Shown here piece by piece: positions 1-5,559 of a stretch of DNA of 6,176 bases (its first letter is position 1; each line of letters starts with the position of its first letter). The stretch is from Flavobacteriales bacterium (GTDB lineage Bacteria; Bacteroidota; Bacteroidia; Flavobacteriales_F; PHOS-HE28). The notes beneath the pieces are model-generated. The model was not told the origin of the DNA. It did not search any database and saw only the letters and a list, made by a program, of their open reading frames with translations. The DNA lies in assembly GCA_020437875.1 (NCBI GenBank), contig JAGQVR010000010.1, positions 18,191 to 24,366 of the forward strand, in the 5' to 3' direction. Made by a program: the position numbers and the translations under genes.

Positions 1-188
1 CCTGCCTGCCGAAAGGCACGGATGGCTCGCGCGTTCGGTCCAAGTTGCTCCAATGGGAAGACGGCCCGCGGGTCGGGATCATGCCAATAGAGTTCGCCAT
101 CGTCGTGGCACATCGGGAATCGACCTGTACCGTAGGCCAGCAACAGCTCCGTTATCGGGATCGTCCCAACGTGGACAGAGCCATTCAC
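1..188 (-). CDS. aat: Leucyl/phenylalanyl-tRNA--protein transferase, N-terminal part (cut by window edge)
   Basis: Aat moves Leu or Phe from an aminoacyl-tRNA onto proteins with N-terminal Arg or Lys, making an N-degron read by ClpS/ClpAP in the cytoplasm. Only the first 62 codons are in the window. The translation shows the family's opening signature: LLLAYGTGRFPM at residues 15-26 (canonical LLxAYxxGxFPM/W), then Trp35 followed by a DPDPRAVFPL stretch at 37-46 (canonical WWSPDPRxxxPL). The start is taken as GTG at 188-186, whose last two bases and the next A form the TGA stop of the upstream protease gene. An AAGG sits 4 bases before it. The nearby ATG at 184 is in a frame that stops after ten codons. 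Another in-frame GTG lies at 212-210, inside the protease gene. The identification rests on motif recall and is strong; the rest of the protein and its transferase domain core cannot be checked. Confidence 0.9.
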   Translation of the reverse strand, partial: MNGSVHVGTIPITELLLAYGTGRFPMCHDDGELYWHDPDPRAVFPLEQLGPNARAIRAFRQA

Positions 189-1861
189 GGCGCCTTGATC
201 ACACGTTCGCACATGAGCCTTCCCTCCTGCTCCACCACCAACACGTACGGACCGGCCGGGAGTAGCTGCAACCGATGATCGGCAAGCACCAGCTCGTTCG
301 ATCCATCCACGTAAGCCCGAACGAACAGCAGCGCACGACCATCCGTATCGAACAGGGCCGCATAGGCGGCGCCGAGTTGCATTCCGGGGTCGCGGATCAC
401 CATCCGGTCGATGAAGGGGGATGGGTGGATCAAGGTGCTCCGGGTCACCTCGACCTGTTCCACGCTGGTGAGTTGCAACCAGGCGCTGGCCGCACCGAAG
501 TCGGGTATGCCATAGCCCAGGGAATCGTTCGGGTCGTCGTAGAGGGTCGCGCTCTGGCGCACGGCCACCATGATCTCTTGGGCGCTGCGCGTTGGGTGAT
601 CCCCCCACAAGCAGGCCACGAGGCCGGCGAGGACCGGCGCCGCGAAGCTGGTCCCGTTGGCACTGACCACGCTGTCAACACCGATGTTCAGTACGGTCGT
701 ACCCTGTCCCATCGCGCAAACGTCCGGTTTCACACGTCCGTCGGCACTTGGGCCATGCGAACTGAACGGAGCGTAGAGTGCATCCGCGTTCACCCCTCCC
801 ACCGTCAACACGTCGACCGCATCGGCCGGCGCACCGATATGGTACCAGTCGCCCTCTCCACTATTCCCCGCGCTCAGCACCGGGACCATGCCTTTCCGGG
901 AGGCGATGTTCGCCGCGATGCTGCACCGCAACGTCTGCCCGTCAAGCATGGCGTAAGTGTGGTCCATCGTGCTGTCGTCGAAGGTGGTATAACCAAGGGA
1001 GGTGTTGAGTACGTCGCAGCCGAGGCTGTCCGCCAGTTCCACGCCGCTCACCCAGTTGTCCTCCTCCACGGGATACTCGCTGTGGATGGTCTCCGTCCGT
1101 ATGAGTACATAATCCGCCTCCGGCGCGGTGCCGATCATCTGGCTGTCCAGACGTGCTGCCATGCAGGAGAGCACACTGCGGCCGTGCCAGTGATCATCGT
1201 ACACATCGCCATCATGGTCCACCAGGTCCCACGTACCCCGGATGCCTCCACGCTCGCGCACGGCTTCGAAGGCGAGCGAAGAATCTACCCCCTCGAATCC
1301 CGAGTCGAGCACCCCGATGAGCACACCCTGACCGAGTGCCCCGTTCCCGTGCAACGCCTGGCCGTTCAGCATCTCCAATTGGCGGTAGGATGGTCCATAG
1401 AGCGGGGGGTCGATATCACGCTCCTGGTCGAACACCGGACCGAACTTGTCCATGCGTGGACCGTGGGTACGCAGCCCGGAGGCCCGCACTTCCAGAACGA
1501 ACGGCAGCGCGAGAACGGCGTTGATCGCTTCTTCACCCTGCACCCGCACGGTCACCCCGTTGAACCACTTGCTGCGGTTCAGTACATCCACCCCTTCGAT
1601 AGCCTCCACCTGCGCCACATAGGCCGGATCCACCGGAAGGTCCAGTTCATCGTAGGCGATCCCTTGTACGGCGCGACGTGCGATGGCCCGTTCAGAAAGG
1701 AAAGCCCCAGGGTCGTCAAGTGAATAGGGCGTGGACGACTTGTCCGTGAAGGCCACCCAGTAAGTATCTGGCGAGGTCTGTGCGTTCGTAGCAGCGATAA
1801 GGCTCAGGAACAGGACCACCGTGAGCCAACTCCTATCGACCCGACCTTCCTTAGGATCCAT
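185..1861 (-). CDS. Secreted subtilisin-like S8 serine protease with T9SS-type C-terminal sorting domain
   Basis: The 558-residue product has a basic N-terminus, a hydrophobic stretch at about 13-25 and a likely signal-peptidase cut after Ala27 (TNA|Q). Residues about 33-127 match the prodomain seen in Bacteroidetes subtilases (YWVAFTDK, then FLSERAIARRA, DLPV and SKWFNGV). The catalytic domain spans about 165-465, with Asp186 (VLDSG), His226 (HGRSV), oxyanion Asn333 (SAGNSG) and nucleophile Ser405 (NGTSFAAP), so the triad is complete. Residues about 474-558 resemble a type A T9SS sorting domain: HPSPF near 479, FDTDGRAL, then LLPAGPYVLVVEQEG and RVIKAP at the end. Export across the outer membrane by T9SS is inferred. 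The ATG start overlaps the end of the lipoprotein gene by 11 bp. A GTG at codon 15 has an AGGAG 10 bases upstream, but starting there would leave the signal peptide without a basic N-region. The natural substrate is unknown. Confidence 0.93.
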   Translation of the reverse strand: MDPKEGRVDRSWLTVVLFLSLIAATNAQTSPDTYWVAFTDKSSTPYSLDDPGAFLSERAIARRAVQGIAYDELDLPVDPAYVAQVEAIEGVDVLNRSKWFNGVTVRVQGEEAINAVLALPFVLEVRASGLRTHGPRMDKFGPVFDQERDIDPPLYGPSYRQLEMLNGQALHGNGALGQGVLIGVLDSGFEGVDSSLAFEAVRERGGIRGTWDLVDHDGDVYDDHWHGRSVLSCMAARLDSQMIGTAPEADYVLIRTETIHSEYPVEEDNWVSGVELADSLGCDVLNTSLGYTTFDDSTMDHTYAMLDGQTLRCSIAANIASRKGMVPVLSAGNSGEGDWYHIGAPADAVDVLTVGGVNADALYAPFSSHGPSADGRVKPDVCAMGQGTTVLNIGVDSVVSANGTSFAAPVLAGLVACLWGDHPTRSAQEIMVAVRQSATLYDDPNDSLGYGIPDFGAASAWLQLTSVEQVEVTRSTLIHPSPFIDRMVIRDPGMQLGAAYAALFDTDGRALLFVRAYVDGSNELVLADHRLQLLPAGPYVLVVEQEGRLMCERVIKAP

Positions 1862-2564
1862 GGGCCACGGCGATCATACGCAGGCGCCAACCCACGTTCT
1901 GCAGGGTAATGGTGCCGTCCGGGTTGTATACGACACGGTTCGTACTCTCCTCCCAATACTTGTACACCATCCCCACCCCATCCGCATAGCGCTCCTCGAA
2001 TTCACGCGTATCCACGAAGTTGGGCGGCACGGTGTTCTTCACGAGCACGGCCTTGTCGAAGGAAAGGCTGCCGGTGCTCCAAGGCTGGTCCACCTGTTCA
2101 TAGGCCACCAGCAATTCATCGTTCCGGGTGTCATCACCGGTCGCTCCAGTGCCATAGATATTGATGTCCCATCGACGAGCGTTCCGCACCGGGAACGAGA
2201 GCTTCAAGCGGCGATAGTTCTCCTCGGTCTTCTCCGCCGCATAGGTATCCACGGTCGAGGTCCACACATCGCGTACCACCCAGGCCCCGGCGGCATCCTG
2301 CACGTACCGGTGTATCCGCTGGCAGGGCCTGCCCTCGAGATCGGTATAGTGCTCTTCTATGCGCTCCAGTAGTCGGTAACTGACGCTGTCCAAGACCCCG
2401 CTCGGTTCATCCCGCCACAAGGAATCCACCTTGTACTCGACCCATGTACCTACATCGGTCGGGAAATAGCCATGACCAAGGTCGGGTTCCTCCACCTCCT
2501 CCTTCTTGCAGGCGACGAACAGGACCATGGTCCCTAGCGCGAAGAGGAGGGGTGCGGTACGCAT
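1851..2564 (-). CDS. Predicted outer-membrane/surface lipoprotein, uncharacterised
   Basis: A 237-residue protein with a short signal sequence (MRTAPLLFALGTMVLFVAC) whose lipobox-like end FVA|C puts the lipidated cysteine at residue 19. The cysteine is followed by KKEEVEEPD, which fits the Lys plus acidic export signal reported for surface lipoproteins in Bacteroidetes. The mature part begins GYFPTDVGTWVEYKVDS and is rich in Tyr, Trp and charged residues, as expected for a beta-rich extracytoplasmic domain. I recognise the general type (lipoproteins opening with YFPxxVGxWxEYxVDS, encoded beside mnmA in other Bacteroidetes), but no function is known to me. The start is taken at ATG 2564-2562, two bases after the mnmA stop. 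A TTG two codons earlier (2570) overlaps that stop and is less likely. No clear Shine-Dalgarno sequence precedes it, so translational coupling to mnmA is plausible. The 3' end overlaps the protease gene by 11 bp. Confidence 0.85.
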   Translation of the reverse strand: MRTAPLLFALGTMVLFVACKKEEVEEPDLGHGYFPTDVGTWVEYKVDSLWRDEPSGVLDSVSYRLLERIEEHYTDLEGRPCQRIHRYVQDAAGAWVVRDVWTSTVDTYAAEKTEENYRRLKLSFPVRNARRWDINIYGTGATGDDTRNDELLVAYEQVDQPWSTGSLSFDKAVLVKNTVPPNFVDTREFEERYADGVGMVYKYWEESTNRVVYNPDGTITLQNVGWRLRMIAVAHGS

Positions 2565-2566
2565 GG

Positions 2567-3670
2567 TCAACTGTGCTGGCGATCGATGAAGCCGCCTCCG
2601 ACCACATCCCCGCCTGCATAGAAGACGGCACTTTGCCCCGGTGCGATGCCTGCCACGGGGGCATGGAATTCGACCTTCACCCGATCACCGTCCATGGTGA
2701 GGGTGCTGGGAGTGCCTTTGTCCTTGTAGCGGATCTTGGTCACGGCTTCGAGTTCACCCTTCAACGCATCCACCAGCTGGAAGTTCGGGCGGCGCACCCA
2801 CATGGCGGTCCGTTGGAGGTCCTCCTTGCGGCCCAATACCACGGTGTTGCTCTCCGGCTGGATATCCGTTACGTACAGTGGTTCGCCCGTTGCGATGCCC
2901 AGACCCTTGCGCTGGCCGATGGTGAAGAAGGGGTAACCGTCGTGCTCACCGAGCACCTCGCCACCCACGCTGACCAGCTGGCCATGGGCCAGTTTGGCGG
3001 TGGCCTCCGGTTCCTTCCGCTTTAGGAAGCCCCGATAGTCGTTGTCCGGGATGAAGCAGATCTCGTAGCTCTCGCTCTTGGCGGCGAGTTCCGGGAATCC
3101 GCTGTCCACCGCGCGCTGGCGGATCTCGCTCTTGTGGAAGCCACCCACCGGGAAGCGCGTCCGTGCCAGGTTCTGCTGCTCCAAACCCCATAGGACATAA
3201 CTCTGGTCCTTGCCCGGGTCGAGTCCCCGGCTCACCACCCAGCGCCCGGTGCCAGCATCCTGCCGGACCTGGGCGTAATGCCCGGTGGCGATCAATTCAC
3301 AATCCATCATGTCGGCACGCTTCAAGAGCGCTTCCCACTTGATGAAGGTGTTGCAGAGCACGCAGGGGTTCGGCGTACGGCCCGCTAGGTATTCGCTCGT
3401 GAAGTTGCCGATGATGGCCTCCCCGAACTCCTCGCGGATGTCGATGATCATGTGGTGGAAACCACGGGTAACGGCCATTGTACGGGCATCATTGATGCTG
3501 TCGAGGTCGCAGCACCCGGTGATCCGCTTGCCTCCGCTGGCATCGGCGTAGTCCCAGGTCTTCATGGTCACCCCGATCACCTCATAACCTTCCTCATGCA
3601 GCATCAGGGCGGTCACGGAGCTGTCCACCCCGCCGCTCATGGCCACCAGTATCCGTCCGTGTTTGCTCAT
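2567..3670 (-). CDS. mnmA: tRNA-specific 2-thiouridylase MnmA
   Basis: MnmA activates U34 of Lys, Glu and Gln tRNAs by adenylation and inserts sulfur delivered by a cysteine desulfurase relay, giving the s2U part of (c)mnm5s2U in the cytoplasm. The 367-residue length is normal. Visible motifs are the PP-loop SGGVDSS (12-18), a TGCCDLDSINDA segment (51-62), PNPCVLCN (100-107), ATGHYAQV (128-135), KDQSYVLW (154-161), SYEICFIPD (201-209) and IGQRKGLGIA (251-260). The C-terminal beta-barrel end IAPGQSAVFYAGGDVVGGG (342-360) is also intact. Cys106 and Cys205 correspond to E. coli Cys102 and Cys199; Cys103 occupies the place of E. coli Asp99. GGAAGAG lies 6 bases before the ATG. The gene follows the MORN gene after 93 bp and is tightly linked to the lipoprotein gene downstream. 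No convincing promoter was found immediately upstream, so it may be read from the MORN promoter. Confidence 0.97.
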   Translation of the reverse strand: MSKHGRILVAMSGGVDSSVTALMLHEEGYEVIGVTMKTWDYADASGGKRITGCCDLDSINDARTMAVTRGFHHMIIDIREEFGEAIIGNFTSEYLAGRTPNPCVLCNTFIKWEALLKRADMMDCELIATGHYAQVRQDAGTGRWVVSRGLDPGKDQSYVLWGLEQQNLARTRFPVGGFHKSEIRQRAVDSGFPELAAKSESYEICFIPDNDYRGFLKRKEPEATAKLAHGQLVSVGGEVLGEHDGYPFFTIGQRKGLGIATGEPLYVTDIQPESNTVVLGRKEDLQRTAMWVRRPNFQLVDALKGELEAVTKIRYKDKGTPSTLTMDGDRVKVEFHAPVAGIAPGQSAVFYAGGDVVGGGFIDRQHS

Positions 3671-3737
3671 CCTTCGCTCTTCCGCCTATACGTTCTCCTA
3701 TCCGTCGCCCTGTTCCACCCACCATCGGTCATCGCGA

Positions 3738-3756
3738 GCGGCGCGCTACGCACCGC
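3738..3756 (-). other. GC-rich stem-loop in the MORN-mnmA gap, possible interspersed repeat remnant
   Basis: Read as minus-strand RNA this segment forms GCGGUGCG / UAG / CGCGCCGC, an 8-bp stem with a three-base loop and one U-G pair. It begins 8 bases past the MORN stop codon (3766-3764). No U-run follows, so it is not a standard intrinsic terminator. It could act as an mRNA 3'-end stabiliser or partial terminator. The flanking plus-strand bases (GTCATCGCGAG on the left, CGAAGCG on the right) resemble the palindromic GTCATTGCGAG...CGAAGC intergenic repeats seen in many bacterial genomes, but only one copy is visible here. The rest of the 93-bp gap shows nothing else recognisable. Confidence 0.35.
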
Positions 3757-3763
3757 GAAGCGT

Positions 3764-4759
3764 TCACTGCTCCACCCCACCGAGGTACTTCGTCACCTTC
3801 AACACCTTCCCTTTCTCATCGTACTCCCGCACCTCACCTTCCAACAGGTCGTTCACGTACTTCCCTTCCCGCTTCTTGGTCTGCCCCTTCAACACCCGTT
3901 CCACATCACCGGGGGTGCCCAGCACGGGATCACCCGGCACCTCCCGGATCTCCCATTGCCCATTGGCGTGGTACTCCGCAAAGGTTCCCTCCCGTTTCCC
4001 CTTCTTATAGGTGATCTCCGACTTGATCTGTTCGTCGTCATAATAGGTCCGGAACACGCCGTTCTCCTTGCGCTCCTTCAACAATTCCCCCTTGGCATAG
4101 AGCATCTGGAGTTGCACGGTGCCGTCCTCGTTGAAGTAGTACCAGGTCCCATCGCGGTCGCCGTTCACCACGTTGCCCTCGATCTCCTTCTTCCCGTTGT
4201 TGAAATAGAAGGTCATCCTTCCCTCCGGTTCCCCGTTCTGGTACACCGCTTCAGACTTCAGCTGCCCATTGGCGAACCAGCTCTTGCTCGGGCCCTGGAG
4301 CACACCGTTCCGCCGGTTCTCGCTCTCCACCACCTTGCCGTCCGGGTAATAGGAGACCTGCTCCCCATCCAGCTTACCGGTCTTGTATCGTTCCACCTTG
4401 CGCAGCCGGCCTTCCGGACCGAAGTAATTCCAAGTGCTATCCTTCTCCTGTGCGACATACTTACCTGTTGCCATCACCGTCCCGTTCGGGTGGTAATGCC
4501 TGGCACGACTGGTCCGTCCATCGGCCGCATACTCCTGCAGGGTGCTCAAATGCCCTTCCTCATCGTAGTGCTTGAAGGTCCCGAAGGGCTTGTCGTCCTT
4601 GAACTGCCCGAGGTAGCGCGTCTTCCCATTGGGCCAGGTCTTGGTCCAACTACCTTGTTTCCTGCCTTTGGCGTCCACAGCGTTCAGGTCCATGCCGGTC
4701 GGCTGGGCCAGGCAGGAGGACCCGATGAAGCAGGTGATGGCGATGAGGGTGGAACGCAT
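3764..4759 (-). CDS. Secreted MORN_2/YwqK-type repeat protein
   Basis: A 331-residue protein with a signal peptide (MRSTLIAITCFIGSSCLA|Q, cut after Ala18) followed almost entirely by MORN-variant repeats. Each unit has the form G-x-W/F-x-x-Y/W-x-x-(N/D/E)G-x-(aromatic)-x-x-G. Seven consecutive units of exactly 24 residues run from 36 to 203. They are followed by a 30-residue unit (204-233), a 24-residue unit (234-257), an irregular unit with an insertion rich in Gly, Pro and Val (258-307), and a last 24-residue unit ending the protein (308-331). Such proteins are often labelled 'YwqK family antitoxin' in databases, a name with no support from this context. They are predicted to form extended beta-hairpin ribbons; the ligand is unknown. 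The start is set at ATG 4759. An in-frame TTG at 4774 lies inside a -7 box and is rejected. No Shine-Dalgarno sequence is seen and the predicted leader is very short. Confidence 0.9.
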   Translation of the reverse strand: MRSTLIAITCFIGSSCLAQPTGMDLNAVDAKGRKQGSWTKTWPNGKTRYLGQFKDDKPFGTFKHYDEEGHLSTLQEYAADGRTSRARHYHPNGTVMATGKYVAQEKDSTWNYFGPEGRLRKVERYKTGKLDGEQVSYYPDGKVVESENRRNGVLQGPSKSWFANGQLKSEAVYQNGEPEGRMTFYFNNGKKEIEGNVVNGDRDGTWYYFNEDGTVQLQMLYAKGELLKERKENGVFRTYYDDEQIKSEITYKKGKREGTFAEYHANGQWEIREVPGDPVLGTPGDVERVLKGQTKKREGKYVNDLLEGEVREYDEKGKVLKVTKYLGGVEQ

Positions 4760-4771
4760 GCTGTGGGTCAG

Positions 4772-4779
4772 CAAAGGTA
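4772..4779 (-). promoter_or_regulatory. Putative Bacteroidetes -7 box (TAnnTTTG) for the MORN gene
   Basis: The minus strand reads TACCTTTG here, an exact match to the TAnnTTTG -7 element known from Bacteroidetes sigma-ABfr promoters. It ends 12 bases before the MORN start codon, so a transcript would have a leader of only a few bases. No TTG -33 element is found at the expected 17-23 base spacing; the nearest TTG is only 11 bases upstream. Confidence 0.5.
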
Positions 4780-4857
4780 CGGGCGGTGCTCAAGGCGCGT
4801 GCCGGACATGGGAAGGATGACCAATACGACCGACTTCCGGCCACCGAGGACAACGGC

Positions 4858-4865
4858 TACCTTTG
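4858..4865 (+). promoter_or_regulatory. Putative Bacteroidetes -7 box (TAnnTTTG) for the transaldolase gene
   Basis: The plus strand reads TACCTTTG, again matching TAnnTTTG, ending 18 bases before the transaldolase ATG. The same 9-mer TACCTTTGC occurs on the other strand for the divergent MORN gene, with about 78 bp between the two boxes. No TTG -33 element is present upstream in the gap, so the call rests on the -7 match, its position and the divergent pairing. Confidence 0.55.
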
Positions 4866-4883
4866 CCACCCATTACGGACCCC

Positions 4884-5555
4884 ATGAAATTCTTCATCGA
4901 TACGGCCAGTCTGGCGCAGATCAAGGAAGCCCAGGCGCTTGGTGTGCTCGACGGTGTGACCACCAACCCCAGCTTGATGGCCAAGGAGGGCATCAGCGGC
5001 ACCGACGCCGTCATGAAGCATTACGTGGACATCTGTAGCATCGTGGACGGGGATGTGAGCGCGGAAGTGATCGCCACGGACTATGACGGCATGGTGCGTG
5101 AGGGCGAGGACCTGGCCGCCCTGCACCCGAGGATCGTGGTGAAGCTGCCGATGACCAAGGATGGTGTGAAGGCGATCAAGTATTTCACCGGCAAGGGGAT
5201 CAAGACGAACTGCACACTGGTCTTCAGCCCGGGACAGGCCCTGCTGGCGGCCAAGGCCGGTGCCACCTACGTTTCACCTTTCGTAGGCCGCCTGGATGAT
5301 GTGAGCACCGATGGGATCGCGCTGATCGACCAGATCCGTACGATCTATGACAACTATGGGTACGGGACCGAGATCCTGGCGGCGAGCATCCGCCATCCGA
5401 TGCACATCATCCAATGCGCGGAGGTGGGAGCCGATGTGGCCACCTGTCCCTTAAGTGCCATCACCGCCCTCTTCGACCACCCCTTGACGACCATCGGGCT
5501 GGAGAAGTTCCTGGCCGACCACAAGAAGGCCGCCGCCCAAGGCAGCAAGGTGTGA
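4884..5555 (+). CDS. tal: Transaldolase, small MipB/TalC-like subfamily
   Basis: This cytoplasmic TIM-barrel enzyme moves a dihydroxyacetone unit between sugar phosphates (sedoheptulose 7-phosphate and glyceraldehyde 3-phosphate to erythrose 4-phosphate and fructose 6-phosphate) in the non-oxidative pentose phosphate pathway. The 223-residue length is that of the short FSA/TalC-like subfamily. Motifs are FIDTA (4-8, Asp6), GVTTNPSL (24-31, Asn28), VVKLPMT (85-91, Schiff-base Lys87), TNCTLVFSPGQALLAAKAGA (108-127), SPFVGRLDD (131-139) and ILAASIRHP (164-172). Two positions separate true transaldolases from fructose-6-phosphate aldolase: Glu61 in SAEVIAT, where E. coli FSA has Gln59, and Phe133 in SPFVGR, where FSA has Tyr131. 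Both favour transaldolase activity. The start is ATG 4884; a TTG at 4863 lies within the -7 box. The gene is probably co-transcribed with the next gene, 4 bp downstream. Confidence 0.95.
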   Translation: MKFFIDTASLAQIKEAQALGVLDGVTTNPSLMAKEGISGTDAVMKHYVDICSIVDGDVSAEVIATDYDGMVREGEDLAALHPRIVVKLPMTKDGVKAIKYFTGKGIKTNCTLVFSPGQALLAAKAGATYVSPFVGRLDDVSTDGIALIDQIRTIYDNYGYGTEILAASIRHPMHIIQCAEVGADVATCPLSAITALFDHPLTTIGLEKFLADHKKAAAQGSKV

Positions 5556-5559
5556 GGGT

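Noticed and set aside
275..1723. Plus-strand open frame of 482 codons opposite the S8 protease
   Set aside because: It lies antisense to a protease with a complete catalytic triad and is rich in His, Arg, Gly and Val with no recognisable domain, as expected for a shadow frame in GC-rich DNA.
1821..2372. Plus-strand frame of 183 codons opposite the lipoprotein gene
   Set aside because: Antisense shadow without motifs, a plausible start context or conserved features.
3764..4759. Reading the MORN/YwqK protein as the antitoxin of a toxin-antitoxin system
   Set aside because: The database label is not supported here: the protein has a signal peptide, is 331 residues long, and has no small toxin gene beside it.
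4772..4774. TTG as the start of the MORN gene
   Set aside because: It falls within the -7 box and would add five residues before a normal signal peptide; ATG 4759 gives a standard N-terminus.
4760..4883. Small RNA, riboswitch or tRNA in the divergent gap
   Set aside because: No cloverleaf, conserved riboswitch core or stable long hairpin is visible; only the two -7 boxes are supportable.
3452..5038. Plus-strand open frame of 528 codons spanning mnmA, the MORN gene, the divergent gap and the start of tal
   Set aside because: It is antisense to two well-supported genes, crosses the promoter region and overlaps tal in another frame. Its Leu/His/Pro-rich translation has no domain.
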